DNA from: Pontibacter flavimaris
Lineage (GTDB): Bacteria > Bacteroidota > Bacteroidia > Cytophagales > Hymenobacteraceae
Assembly (NCBI RefSeq): GCF_001907195.1
Contig: NZ_LVWA01000002.1
Coordinates: 1 to 64,000 of the forward strand
Direction: 5' to 3'
Length of the DNA: 64,000 nucleotides
The notes beneath the pieces were generated by a model. That model saw only the letters and a list, made by a program, of their open reading frames with translations, did no database searches and had not been told where the DNA came from. Positions 42,343 to 51,146 of this stretch are shown here, piece by piece; position 1 is the first letter of the stretch; each line of letters starts with the position of its first letter. The position numbers and the translations under genes were made by a program.

Positions 42343-43641
42343 ATGGCTAACACGTCCACCAAACACCAGCAGCCCACGCCGGAGCTGGGCCAGCAAGGCA
42401 GTAGCAGTGCCATGATCATCATCGGCGCGCTGTTCTTCATCTTCGGCTTCGTCACCTGGCTCAACTCCCTCCTGATCCCTTACCTGGAGATCGCCTGCGA
42501 GCTCACCAAGTTCCAGTCCTTCTTCGTTACCTTCGCCTTCTACATCGCCTACCTGGTGATGACCCCGATCTCCCCGCGTGTGCTGAGCGCATTCGGTTTC
42601 AAGAAAGGCATGTCAGTGGCTTTGGTAGTGATGGCCGTGGGAGCGCTGCTCTTCATCCCGGCCGCCATGACGCGCATTTACCTGCTGTTCCTGATAGGCC
42701 TGTTCCTGCTTGGCTGCGGTCTGGCGATTCTGCAGACAGCCTCTAACCCTTACATCACTATTGTTGGCCCTGCTGAGAGTGCTGCCAAGCGTATCAGCAT
42801 CATGGGTATCTGTAACAAGGTGGCCGGCGCCGTGGCTCCGATCATACTTGGCCTTTTCCTGAGCCTGGAGGGGGCAGATGCGCTTCGCGCAGAAGTGGCA
42901 GGTATGGCAGCCGGCGCACGCAATGCCGCCCTGGACGAGATGGCACTGGAGGTGATCCCGCCTTATATCGGCATCATCGTCGTGCTGCTGGCCCTGAGCA
43001 TCTGGATCTACCGCTCGTCCCTACCGGAGATCGACACGGACGAGGAGGACGAGGCAGTGGCCGCCGCCACAACCGGCAAAAAGAGCGTGTTTGAGTTCCC
43101 GCACGTGATGCTGGGTGTGCTGACGCTTTTCCTGTACGTGGGCGTAGAGGTGATGGCCGGCGACTCGATCATCAGCTACGGCTCCACGCAGGGTATTCCG
43201 CTTACCACGGCTAAGTTCTTTACCAGCGGCACGATGGCTGCCATGGTGATAGGTTACCTCATCGGCATCGTAACCATTCCCAAGTACATCAAGCAGGAAG
43301 ATGCGCTCAAGATCTGCGCTATCCTGGGCGTGGTCTTCACCATTGGCGCCATCATGACATCTGGCTACGTATCCGTGGCCTTCATCGCACTGCTTGGCCT
43401 GGCGAACTCCCTGATGTGGCCGGCCATCTGGCCGCTGGCACTGTCGGGCATCGGCCGTTTCACGAAGGCTGCTTCTTCCCTGCTGGTGATGGGTATTGCA
43501 GGTGGTGCCATTGTGCCACTAGCCTACGGCGCCCTGGCCGACTCCTGGAACGCACAGGACGCTTACTGGGTGATGGTGCCTTGCTACCTGTTCATCCTCT
43601 TTTATGCCACTAAAGGCCACAAAATCGGCAAAAAGGCGTAG
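42343..43641 (+). CDS. Sugar MFS transporter, FucP/GluP type
   Basis: A 432-aa 12-helix permease of the FucP-like branch of the major facilitator superfamily. Diagnostic segments are FFIFGFVTWLNSLLIPYLE, IAYLVMTPISPRVLSAFGFKKGM and ILQTASNPYITIVGPAESAAKRISIMGICNKVAGAVAPIILGLF. The predicted role is proton-coupled uptake of a hexose or deoxyhexose across the inner membrane. It is transcribed away from the minus-strand 3-keto-sugar locus and ends at a strong terminator, so functional linkage is plausible but not shown. Confidence 0.9.
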   Translation: MANTSTKHQQPTPELGQQGSSSAMIIIGALFFIFGFVTWLNSLLIPYLEIACELTKFQSFFVTFAFYIAYLVMTPISPRVLSAFGFKKGMSVALVVMAVGALLFIPAAMTRIYLLFLIGLFLLGCGLAILQTASNPYITIVGPAESAAKRISIMGICNKVAGAVAPIILGLFLSLEGADALRAEVAGMAAGARNAALDEMALEVIPPYIGIIVVLLALSIWIYRSSLPEIDTDEEDEAVAAATTGKKSVFEFPHVMLGVLTLFLYVGVEVMAGDSIISYGSTQGIPLTTAKFFTSGTMAAMVIGYLIGIVTIPKYIKQEDALKICAILGVVFTIGAIMTSGYVSVAFIALLGLANSLMWPAIWPLALSGIGRFTKAASSLLVMGIAGGAIVPLAYGALADSWNAQDAYWVMVPCYLFILFYATKGHKIGKKA

Positions 43642-43685
43642 CCTGCCTTATATTTATACTTCTGCAGCAGAAGGTTAAAACGTTG

Positions 43686-43727
43686 AGCGCGGCCCGGGAT
43701 GATTATCCCGGGCCGCGCTTTTTTATA
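43686..43727 (+). terminator. Terminator after sugar permease
   Basis: AGCGCGGCCCGGGAT pairs perfectly with ATCCCGGGCCGCGCT across GATT and runs into TTTTTTATA. The remainder of the gap to 44034 holds no gene. Confidence 0.9.
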
Positions 43728-44034
43728 CTTATACCAGCACGGAGTGGCTCTTGCGCATCTGAAAAACATTAACCTACCACTCCAGAGAAGGGAATTGGCT
43801 GTACTTGGCATGCTATCTGATGCGCACAAATGAACTCCCATTGGTATTATCCCTTCCAATGTACACTGCAGCATGGTTTGCAGGGCTTGCACCCGCCGCT
43901 GCTTATACTTCGTGCCTGGCCGGAAAGGGAATTTGGTAAGGAAGGCTATGCGTCCAAAGCCTTTCGTAGAGATTTTAGCAGGGCGGTAGGGCCATGCCGG
44001 ATGGCGTGCTGCAGGTGATCGGGACCTTTCCGGT

Positions 44035-44069
44035 ACTTATACTTATACTTATACTTATACTTATACTTA
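44035..44069 (+). repeat. ACTTAT hexamer microsatellite
   Basis: ACTTAT repeated 5.8 times without error, i.e. overlapping TATACTT words in register. It directly abuts a terminator hairpin. Confidence 0.9.
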
Positions 44070-44106
44070 AAAGCCAGGCCATACACGAAGTATAGCCTGG
44101 CTTTAT
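44070..44106 (-). terminator. Terminator of the ten-gene minus-strand locus
   Basis: On the minus strand AAAGCCAGGC pairs with GCCTGGCTTT; the loop holds TATACTTCG. It follows the last gene of the locus (stop at 44127). Confidence 0.75.
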
Positions 44107-44126
44107 CTTTTGCTATGAAGTATGAA

Positions 44127-44999
44127 CTAGATGAGGTTCTCCTTTACGTATGTATAACTTTGGGCTATACTTTGGAAAGGATCCATGGCAAAGTTCTCCT
44201 GCTCCACGATGATATGCTTAACGCCGGCCACCTTGGCACTTTCGAAGATCTGCTTGTAGTTGATGGAACCGGAGCCTATCTCGGTATTGAGTTTCGGATC
44301 GGCCTTGTCCATGTCCTTTACATGCCACAGCTCGTAGCGGCCGGGGTTCTTCTTGAACAGCTCCACCGGGTCCAGGCCGGCACGCACCACCCAGTACAGG
44401 TCCACCTCAAACTTCACCAGTTCCGGGTCGGTCTCGCTCAGCAGGATCTCATAGCCGGTCTTGTCGCCAAACTTCTGGAACTCAAAGTCGTGGTTGTGGT
44501 AGGCAAACTGCAGACCGGCAGCCTTGCAGGCTTCCCCAGCCTGGGAAAGGCGCTCGGCCACGCGCTGGTAATCGGAGGCGCTCTGGCGTAGCTGCTGGCC
44601 CAAGTATGGTGCGATGATGTACTTCATGTCTACCTCCTTGGCCCCATCGATATAAGACTTCAGCTCTTCCTCGTTACCCTCTCCAATGTATGAATCCAGG
44701 CCAAAGTGTCCGCTCGGCGCAGTCAGGTTATGCTGCTTGAGCAGGGCGGCAAACTCTTTTGGCTGCATCCCGAAAAAGCCGCGCTCCTTGGAGTACCCGA
44801 AGGTCTCTACCTCACTATACCCAGCCTGGGCCACTTTCCCGATCACGCCTTTGGCATCTTTAGGCAACTCCTCGCGCAGCGTGTAGAGCTGTATCCCGAT
44901 GTTTTTTGTGTCTGCCTTGGCTACCATGCAGCTTGGGGCAATGAGAATACCTGCTGTCAGCAAGCCAGCCTGCTGAAGAAAACTTCGTCTTGTTGTCAT
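44127..44999 (-). CDS. Sugar phosphate isomerase/epimerase-family protein, exported
   Basis: A 290-aa AP-endonuclease-2-type TIM barrel. A Tat-like signal (TTRRSFLQQAGLLTAGILIAPSC) directs export and may be lipidated at SC. Barrel strands KNIGIQLYTLREELP, LQFAYHNHDFEFQ, VKFEVDLYWVVRAGLDPVELF, YELWHVKDMD and HIIVEQE carry the His/Glu/Asp metal ligands of the isomerase family. Being exported, it more likely acts on free or 3-keto sugars in the periplasm than on sugar phosphates. Last gene of the locus. Exact reaction unknown. Confidence 0.88.
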   Translation of the reverse strand: MTTRRSFLQQAGLLTAGILIAPSCMVAKADTKNIGIQLYTLREELPKDAKGVIGKVAQAGYSEVETFGYSKERGFFGMQPKEFAALLKQHNLTAPSGHFGLDSYIGEGNEEELKSYIDGAKEVDMKYIIAPYLGQQLRQSASDYQRVAERLSQAGEACKAAGLQFAYHNHDFEFQKFGDKTGYEILLSETDPELVKFEVDLYWVVRAGLDPVELFKKNPGRYELWHVKDMDKADPKLNTEIGSGSINYKQIFESAKVAGVKHIIVEQENFAMDPFQSIAQSYTYVKENLI

Positions 45000-45076
45000 G
45001 TATAATTTTCTCGTTAGGAGTGGATCGTTCAGTTAGTGGAAATTTATACTTATAAATTTATACTTGTGAGTGTAGC

Positions 45077-45976
45077 TTAAACATCGCAGATCTCAATGGA
45101 CTGACGAAGCGAGGCGAGCTTATCATCGCGCTTGGGCACAAACTCCTGCGCCACAAAGCCCTTGAAGCCGGTCTCCACAATAGCCTTCATGATGGCCGGG
45201 TAGTAGAGCTCCTGCGTCTCGTCTATCTCGTTGCGGCCCGGCACGCCGGCCGTGTGGTAGTGGGCAATATAGGGATGGCTGTTACGGATGGTGCGGATCA
45301 CGTCGCCCTCGTCTATCTGCATGTGGTAGATGTCGTAGAGCAGCTTGAAGTTCTCCGAGCCGAGCCTTTTGGCCAGCTCCACGCCCCAGGCGGTTTTAGA
45401 GCACTGGTAATCTTTGTGGTCTACTTTGCTGTTGAGCAGCTCCATCACCAGCGTGACGTTGTGCTTCTCGGCCAGCGGCATCAACTGTCTGAGGCCCTCC
45501 ACGCAGTTGTTCCAGCCTTCCTCATCGGTTTTGCCACGGCGGTTGCCGCTAAAACAGATGAGGTTCTTGAACCCGGCCTTCGCCACCCGCGGAATCATAT
45601 CGGAGTAGCTCTTGATGAGTTTCGCGTGGAACTGCCTGTCGTTAAAGCCGTCTACCAGGTTAATTTCAGCACCGTTGCACATCGAGGACTCCAGGCCATA
45701 CTTCTGCAGCATGGGCCAATCCTCCGGACCTACCAAATCGATGCCTTTGATGCCCATCGCCTTGGCCTCTTTACAAAGCTCCTCCACCGAGAGGTGACCG
45801 AAACACCAGCGGCTGACGGCGTGGTTAATGTTTCCTTTCAATTTTTTCGTGGTTTCAGCGGCCTTCTGCTCCTGCGCACAGGCGGTAAGTGCGGGCAAAA
45901 CGCTGGCCGCGGTGATAGTGGCTGTCCCAGCCATGATTTTCTTAATAGAGCTTCTGCGGCTCGTATTTTGTGACAT
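45077..45976 (-). CDS. Hydroxypyruvate-isomerase-like TIM-barrel protein, exported
   Basis: A 299-aa protein with a twin-arginine-like signal (TSRRSSIKKIMAGTATITAASVLPALTAC) followed by a barrel related to hydroxypyruvate isomerase (INHAVSRWCFGHLSVEELCKEAKAMGIKGIDLVGPEDW, LICFSGNRRGKTDEEG, VTLVMELLNSKVDHKDYQ, KLLYDIYHMQIDEGDV, YIAHYHTAGVPGRNEID). Metal ligands Glu, Asp, His and Glu are in place. It is exported like its neighbours, so the natural substrate is probably a keto-sugar in the periplasm rather than hydroxypyruvate. Same operon, 78 bp from the next gene. Confidence 0.87.
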   Translation of the reverse strand: MSQNTSRRSSIKKIMAGTATITAASVLPALTACAQEQKAAETTKKLKGNINHAVSRWCFGHLSVEELCKEAKAMGIKGIDLVGPEDWPMLQKYGLESSMCNGAEINLVDGFNDRQFHAKLIKSYSDMIPRVAKAGFKNLICFSGNRRGKTDEEGWNNCVEGLRQLMPLAEKHNVTLVMELLNSKVDHKDYQCSKTAWGVELAKRLGSENFKLLYDIYHMQIDEGDVIRTIRNSHPYIAHYHTAGVPGRNEIDETQELYYPAIMKAIVETGFKGFVAQEFVPKRDDKLASLRQSIEICDV

Positions 45977-45991
45977 CGTAATATATTCTGG

Positions 45992-47275
45992 TTATGGTAA
46001 ACTTGTCAATTCCTGTCTCTCGGTTTCGGTACCGTAGGGCTTGGCAGTGGTGTTGGCGGGCTCTTTATCATCGCGGAAGAAGATGATGAACAGCAAAGCT
46101 ACCACGGCCGCGATGCCAGCCGGCACCAGCCAAACGCTTTGCCAGAAGTTCTCCACGTCTGCGGCCCGGTAGTACTCGCTGATAAAGCCAGCCACCCAGA
46201 AACCGATCAGCATGCCCACCCCGTAGGTCGCCAGCGTCACCAGCCCCTGAGCCGAGCTTTTATACTTCTCCCCGGCCCTGGCATCGGTGTAGATCTGCCC
46301 CGCCACAAAGAAGTAGTCGTAGCAGATGCCGTGTAGCGCGATGCCCAGGATCAGCATAAACGAAAGCTCCCCGGCGTTGCCATAAGCAAATAGCACGTAG
46401 CGCAGCGTCCAGGCCAGCATCCCGATCAGAATGGTTTTCTTAAAGCCAAACTTAGTGAAGAAAACGGGCAGCAGCAACAGGAACAGCGCCTCCGAGATCT
46501 GCCCGATCGTCATCTTGCCCGTCGGGTTTTCCAGGCCGATGTCGGTCAGGAAGGGGTTGGCGTTCTGGTAATAGAAGGCCAGCGGGATACAGATGAGGAT
46601 AGAGGCGATAAAAAAGATGAGGAAGTTTCTGTTCTGCAATAGCCTGATCGCATCCAGCCCCAGGATCTCAGAGATAGAACTGCTCTTTTCCTGGCTCTTC
46701 ACCGGCGGTGTTTTAGGCAGCATGAAGCTGTACACGCCAAGTATGAGCGAGGCGATACCTGCCATCATAAACGTGTTGCGCAGCGAGCCCTCGCCGATTC
46801 CTTCGGCAGAGTCCCAGTGGAAAAGGTAGCTGATCGAAAGACCCGCCGCAATCCAGCCGATGGTGCCCCACACGCGGATCACCGAGAACTCCTTTTCCGG
46901 GTTCCTCATCTGCCGGAACGACACCGAGTTTACCAGTGCCAGCGTGGGCATGTAGGCGATCATGTAGGCCAGCACGTAAGGGTAGAAATCGGCTACATTG
47001 TCCGCGTTGTACATCTGGTACATCAGGAAAGCACCTACCAGATGCAGCACGCCAAGTATGCGCTCGGCGTTAAAGTACTTATCGGCGATCAGGCCAATGA
47101 TGAACGGAGCGATAATAGCCCCGAAGGACTGCGTAGAGAAAACACTCGCCGTCTCCAGCTCCGTCGCGTTCAAGTTGTTGAACAGGAAGGTGCCAAGTGT
47201 TACGAACCATGCGCCCCAGATAAAGAACTCCAGGAACATCATGAAAGATAATTTAAAGCGGGTCACCGAATTCAT
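45992..47275 (-). CDS. MFS transporter, nucleoside:H+ symporter (NupG) type
   Basis: A 427-aa 12-helix permease. The N-terminus (RFKLSFMMFLEFFIWGAWFVTLGTFLF) and the FSVIRVWGTIGWIAAGL motif place it in the nucleoside:H+ symporter-like branch, whose Bacteroidota members are often encoded with TIM-barrel isomerases and Gfo/Idh oxidoreductases rather than nucleoside genes. It lies inside the 3-keto-sugar locus, so a sugar-derived substrate is possible. Its start is 36 bp from the DUF1080 gene's stop. Both readings remain open. Confidence 0.85.
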   Translation of the reverse strand: MNSVTRFKLSFMMFLEFFIWGAWFVTLGTFLFNNLNATELETASVFSTQSFGAIIAPFIIGLIADKYFNAERILGVLHLVGAFLMYQMYNADNVADFYPYVLAYMIAYMPTLALVNSVSFRQMRNPEKEFSVIRVWGTIGWIAAGLSISYLFHWDSAEGIGEGSLRNTFMMAGIASLILGVYSFMLPKTPPVKSQEKSSSISEILGLDAIRLLQNRNFLIFFIASILICIPLAFYYQNANPFLTDIGLENPTGKMTIGQISEALFLLLLPVFFTKFGFKKTILIGMLAWTLRYVLFAYGNAGELSFMLILGIALHGICYDYFFVAGQIYTDARAGEKYKSSAQGLVTLATYGVGMLIGFWVAGFISEYYRAADVENFWQSVWLVPAGIAAVVALLFIIFFRDDKEPANTTAKPYGTETERQELTSLP

Positions 47276-47311
47276 GGTAGCTGCTGTTTAAGGGTGTAGG
47301 AAGGGTGCGTA

Positions 47312-48067
47312 TTAGAGTCGTTTGATGCGGATGTTGCGGTACCACACGTTGTCGCCGTGGTCCTGCAGGGCAATTTTGCCTGACTTGAACGTGCCCCAGT
47401 CAGGCATATCGGCAAACTTGCTCTTGGCCACCAGCTGGCGCCAGTTATCATCCCACAGGGTGGTTTCCAGCACTTTTTCGCCGTTCTGGAAGAACTGCAG
47501 CTGGCCGTTGTCGCTGATGATCTCCACCTGGTTCCACTCCCCGGCCGGCTTCACGGTCTCCGGGCTGCTGGCGATCAGGTCGTAGAGGTCGCCGGCGCGG
47601 TGCGTCTTGATCTTGGCGTCGGGGTGGCCGTTGTTGTCGAGCACCTGCATTTCCAGGCCGGTGTTCCAGGTATACTTATACTTGGAGGTGTCCTCCTTCA
47701 CGTAAAAGATAATGCCGCTGTTGCCGTTCTCGGCTACTTTCCACTCCAGCTGCAGGTGGAAGTTGTCAAACTCCTCCTCCGTTACAATGTCGCCGCCGTC
47801 GCTGGTCTGCCAGTCTTTTTTGTTAGAGGCATCCAGGTGCAGGGCACTGTCGTCAATTATCCAGGCCTTGCCCACAGCGTCTTTACCGTAGGTGTGCCAG
47901 CCGGTGGTGGTTTCCCCGTCAAAAAGCGAGATCCACTCCCCCTCCGTATTGGCGGCAGTTTCCTGGTTCTGTGGGTTATCGGCCATGGCGTTTGTCGTTT
48001 CCTGTTCTGTTGACTGGCAGCCCATCAGGGTGAGCAGGGCCAGCCCGGCTATGTATTTCTTCTGCAT
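47312..48067 (-). CDS. DUF1080 lipoprotein, 3-keto-glycoside hydrolase family
   Basis: A 251-aa lipoprotein (lipobox LTLMGC) with a concanavalin-like jelly-roll DUF1080 domain: GEWISLFDGETTTGWHTYGKD, DIVTEEEFDNFHLQLEWKVAENGNSGIIFYVKED and MQVLDNNGHPDAKIKTHRAGDLYDLI. DUF1080 proteins have been tied to hydrolysis of 3-keto-glycosides made by oxidising a sugar at C3. Here it is preceded by a cytochrome c and followed by an MFS permease in one operon, which fits that role. Periplasmic or outer-membrane facing. Confidence 0.88.
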   Translation of the reverse strand: MQKKYIAGLALLTLMGCQSTEQETTNAMADNPQNQETAANTEGEWISLFDGETTTGWHTYGKDAVGKAWIIDDSALHLDASNKKDWQTSDGGDIVTEEEFDNFHLQLEWKVAENGNSGIIFYVKEDTSKYKYTWNTGLEMQVLDNNGHPDAKIKTHRAGDLYDLIASSPETVKPAGEWNQVEIISDNGQLQFFQNGEKVLETTLWDDNWRQLVAKSKFADMPDWGTFKSGKIALQDHGDNVWYRNIRIKRL

Positions 48068-48073
48068 GTGCGG

Positions 48074-48583
48074 TTATTTTTTTAGCGATAAGATGTAGCG
48101 GGCCATTTCCTGGGCGTCTTCCTTGGGGATGTTCGGGTGCGGTGTCATCGGTACCTGCCCCCATACGCCGGAGCCGCCCTCTATGATCTTACCGGCCAGG
48201 TAGTCCACGTTCTTGTCGTTGGATTCATACTTCTCGGCCACCTCTGCGTAAGCCGGGCCTACCAGTTTCTTCTGTTCCTGGTGGCAGGCAAGGCAGTCGG
48301 AACCTGCAATCAGCTTAGCGCCTTTCTCGAAGTTTCCCGCCGTGGCAGCCTCCCCGCCGCCTCCGGCGCTGCGGTTGGTACCGATGTTCATGCGGTTCGT
48401 GTCTACTTCTGATTGCCTGGCAGAGGCACTGACGGCCGCTCCGGCCGCAGAGTCCATTTCGCCGCCGACGTCGTAGCTGGTGGTGCTGCCGCCTTCCTCG
48501 TTGTTGTTATTGTTATTGTTGGAGGCATCGCCGCAGGCGAAGGCAAAGGCCAGGCAGCCAAGTATAAGCAGGTTCTTTTTCAT
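48074..48583 (-). CDS. c-type cytochrome lipoprotein
   Basis: A 169-aa lipoprotein with one heme c site, C-L-A-C-H, and a Met ligand in VPMTPHPN. The signal ends in AFAC, followed by a run of seven Asn encoded by repeated AAT/AAC codons and a flexible Gly/Ser linker that tethers the domain. It is the likely electron acceptor for the GMC flavoprotein complex in this operon. It starts 7 bp before the DUF1080 gene's start region, so translational coupling is likely. Confidence 0.92.
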   Translation of the reverse strand: MKKNLLILGCLAFAFACGDASNNNNNNNEEGGSTTSYDVGGEMDSAAGAAVSASARQSEVDTNRMNIGTNRSAGGGGEAATAGNFEKGAKLIAGSDCLACHQEQKKLVGPAYAEVAEKYESNDKNVDYLAGKIIEGGSGVWGQVPMTPHPNIPKEDAQEMARYILSLKK

Positions 48584-48615
48584 GGTTTAGAAGTATGGTT
48601 AGTGTTTCGTCTGGT

Positions 48616-49671
48616 TCAGGAAAGGCCAAGTATGCTTTTGTTCATGCCCTGGTCGATGCCGGAAGCGGCAAAGTCATCGAAAGCCCGCTCGGTTACCCGG
48701 ATGATGTGGTCTTTGATAAAGGTAGCTCCTTCACGGGCCCCGTCCTCCGGATGCTTCAGGGCACACTCCCACTCCAGCACGGCCCAGCCCTTGTAATCAT
48801 ACTGCGTGAGGCGGCTGAACACGCCATTGAAGTCCACCTGCCCATCGCCCAGCGAGCGGAAACGGCCGGCACGGTTTACCCAGCCCTGGTAGCCGCCATA
48901 CACGCCCTGCCTTCCCGAAGGATTGAACTCAGCGTCTTTCACATGGAACATCCGGATACGCTCGTGGTAAATGTCGATGAACTCGAGGTAATCCAGGGCC
49001 TGAAGTATAAAGTGCGACGGATCATAGAGCAGGCAGGCGCTTTGGTGGTTGTTCACCGCCTCCAGGAACATCTCGTAGGTGATGCCGTCGTGGATGTCCT
49101 CGCCGGCATGGGTTTCGTAGCACAGGTCCACCCCGCACTCCTGGAACACGTTCAGGATTGGTGTCCAGCGTTTGCCCAGTTCCTCAAAGCCAGTCTCTAC
49201 CAGGCCGGCGGCGCGCTGCGGCCAGGGGTATACATAGGGCCACAAGAGGGCACCGCTAAAGGTGGCGCAGGCGTTAAGGCCCAGGTTCTGGGAGGCTTTG
49301 GCGGCATACTTGAGCTGCTGCACGGCCCACTCCTGCCTGGCTTTCGGGTTGTTGCGGTATGCTTCCGGCGCGAAGCCGTCGAACAGGGTATCATAGGCCG
49401 GGTGCACCGCCACCAGCTGCCCCTGCAGGTGCGTCGACAGCTCCGTGATCTGGATACCCGCCTCCTGCACAATGCCATTTATCTCGTCGGCGTAGGTCTT
49501 GCTTTCGGCGGCTTTCTGCAGGTCAATAAAACGGGGGTCGTGCGTGGGAATCTGGATGCCCTTGTACCCCAGGTCTGCCGCCCACTTTGCGATGTCCTTC
49601 AGGTTGTTAAATGGCGCCGTGTCCTGCACAAACTGGGCAATAAAAACTGCCGGTCCTTTTATCGTGTTCAT
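48616..49671 (-). CDS. Sugar phosphate isomerase/epimerase-family protein, cytoplasmic
   Basis: A 351-aa TIM barrel without a signal peptide, unlike the two exported relatives in this locus. Ligand regions include GYKGIQIPTHDP, VDLCYETHAGEDIHDG, CLLYDPSHFILQ, IRMFHVKDAEFN and GWAVLEWECAL, with the metal-binding Glu, Asp, His and Glu of the family. The longer length matches the dehydratase/epimerase subgroup found beside Gfo/Idh enzymes. Reaction unknown; it probably processes the keto-sugar inside the cell. Confidence 0.88.
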   Translation of the reverse strand: MNTIKGPAVFIAQFVQDTAPFNNLKDIAKWAADLGYKGIQIPTHDPRFIDLQKAAESKTYADEINGIVQEAGIQITELSTHLQGQLVAVHPAYDTLFDGFAPEAYRNNPKARQEWAVQQLKYAAKASQNLGLNACATFSGALLWPYVYPWPQRAAGLVETGFEELGKRWTPILNVFQECGVDLCYETHAGEDIHDGITYEMFLEAVNNHQSACLLYDPSHFILQALDYLEFIDIYHERIRMFHVKDAEFNPSGRQGVYGGYQGWVNRAGRFRSLGDGQVDFNGVFSRLTQYDYKGWAVLEWECALKHPEDGAREGATFIKDHIIRVTERAFDDFAASGIDQGMNKSILGLS

Positions 49672-49704
49672 CGTTTATGATTTCGTTTTTAAGTATGGGA
49701 AAGA

Positions 49705-49741
49705 GGCTCGTTTAAAGTATAAAGTATACTTTAAACGAGCC
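49705..49741. terminator. Perfect 17-bp inverted repeat containing AAGTATA words
   Basis: Arms 49705-49721 and 49725-49741 are fully complementary with a 3-base spacer; each ends in AAGTATA/TATACTT. It lies between the Gfo/Idh gene (stop at 49745) and the isomerase gene (start 49671). It could attenuate transcription inside the operon. Confidence 0.65.
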
Positions 49742-49744
49742 CGC

Positions 49745-50908
49745 TTATACTTCTGTACTAAAGTCCATCCACTTCTGGTCTGATTTACCGGAGGCGATCA
49801 CGCCCTCGATAAAGGCCATGCCGCGCACGCCTTCCTCAATGCCCGGAAAATCCAGCCACTCGGGTTTGGGTTGCTCGCCCGCCATATCGGCCTTGATGCA
49901 GAGGGCAAAGTTACGGTACAAATTCGCAAAAGCTTCTAAATAGCCCTCGGGGTGTCCGGCAGGCGTGCGGGTGTTGTGCTGGGCGTAGGAGCTGGTGTAG
50001 CCACCGCCGGTGCGCCATACTTCAGCCGGTTTGTCGAGCCACCTCAGCATCATGGTGTTCTGATCGCTTTGCTGCCACTCCACGCCGCCATGCTCGCCAA
50101 ACACACGCACTTTCACGTTGTTTTCCTCCCCGGCCGCTACCTGCGAGGCAATCAGCACTCCGCTGGCACCGTTATTAAATTTCAGCAGTACCGCCCCGTC
50201 ATCGTCGAGCTGCCGGCCTTCAACCACGGTGTTGATGTCGGCACAGATTTTAGTTACGGAAAGGCCGCTCACGTATTCGGCCAGGTTAAAGGCGTGGGTG
50301 CCGATGTCGCCCATGGCGCCGGCCACGCCGCTCTGGCTGGGGTCGGTGCGCCAGGAGGCCTGCTTGTTTCCTTCGCCTTCCTCAAAGCGGCTGAGCCAGC
50401 CCTGCGGATACTCTACGTATACTTTGCGGATCTTACCCAGTTTGCCCGAAGCCACTACCTGGCGCGCCTCTTTCACCATCGGGTAGCCGGTGTAAGTATG
50501 AGTGAGGCAGAAGCGTTTGCCGGAGGATTTGGCCACCTCGCGCAGCTCCAACGCCTCCTGCAGGCTAAAGGTCATGGGTTTGTCCAGCACCACATGGAAA
50601 CCGTTTTGGAGCGCCAGCTTGGCCGGCTCGAAATGCACGTGGTTGGGAGTCACGATGCTGATCACCTGCACCCGCTGGTCTTCCGGCAGCTGCAGTTCCC
50701 GCTCAAAAAGCTCGTGGTAGGAAGTATAAACACGCTCCGGCTGCAGGCCCAGCTCCCGGCCACTGGCCTTCGATTTCTCGGGGTTACTGCTGAAGGCGCC
50801 GCAGACCAGCTCATATTCTCCATCCATTTGCAGGGCAATCCGGTGCACAGCGCCTATAAAGGCTCCCTGCCCGCCGCCTATCATCCCTAAGCGTAGTTTC
50901 TTCGACAT
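49745..50908 (-). CDS. Gfo/Idh/MocA-family oxidoreductase, cytoplasmic
   Basis: A 387-aa NAD(P)-dependent oxidoreductase. The Rossmann loop is LGMIGGGQGAFIGAVHR at the N-terminus, and the catalytic motif is VVLDKPMTFS (the D/E-K-P signature) followed by the GDIGTHAFNLAEYV His/Asp motif. ATG 50908 is the family start; an upstream extension is open but non-homologous. It has no signal peptide. Close homologues oxidise or reduce sugars at C3 or isomerise keto-sugars. It sits between the cytochrome/isomerase part and the flavoprotein part of the locus. Confidence 0.92.
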   Translation of the reverse strand: MSKKLRLGMIGGGQGAFIGAVHRIALQMDGEYELVCGAFSSNPEKSKASGRELGLQPERVYTSYHELFERELQLPEDQRVQVISIVTPNHVHFEPAKLALQNGFHVVLDKPMTFSLQEALELREVAKSSGKRFCLTHTYTGYPMVKEARQVVASGKLGKIRKVYVEYPQGWLSRFEEGEGNKQASWRTDPSQSGVAGAMGDIGTHAFNLAEYVSGLSVTKICADINTVVEGRQLDDDGAVLLKFNNGASGVLIASQVAAGEENNVKVRVFGEHGGVEWQQSDQNTMMLRWLDKPAEVWRTGGGYTSSYAQHNTRTPAGHPEGYLEAFANLYRNFALCIKADMAGEQPKPEWLDFPGIEEGVRGMAFIEGVIASGKSDQKWMDFSTEV

Positions 50909-51099
50909 AGTTTTACTCAAGTTCAGCTCCCGTTGCAAGGAGCGGATTAAACACATAAACAAAGTATAAATACAGCCTTATACGGCCGCATTTATACTTT
51001 GTCATACTTTGGCTGCTGTTCCCGGGCTCAGCCTTTTCAGCACGTGCTCCGGGGCAGCGGTTTATACTTTGGATCTGGCAGATTTACCTCGAAAACTAA

Positions 51100-51131
51100 A
51101 TCCACCCCTGCCCCCTCCGAGGAGGGGAATA
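51100..51131. repeat. CCCCTCC hairpin repeat
   Basis: ATCCACCCCTGCCCCCTCCG continues AGGAGGGGAAT; same family as 9964-10040 and 63315-63395. It lies in the gap upstream of the Gfo/Idh gene, 16 bp past the small-subunit gene's stop, and may help terminate that gene's transcript. Confidence 0.6.
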
Positions 51132-51146
51132 CAAGACCGGACCGGC

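Noticed and set aside
44035-44069. Possible CRISPR-like array
   Set aside because: It is an uninterrupted 6-bp tandem tract with no spacers; no cas genes are nearby.
49952-50890. 312-aa plus-strand open frame across the Gfo/Idh gene
   Set aside because: Antisense shadow of a conserved oxidoreductase.
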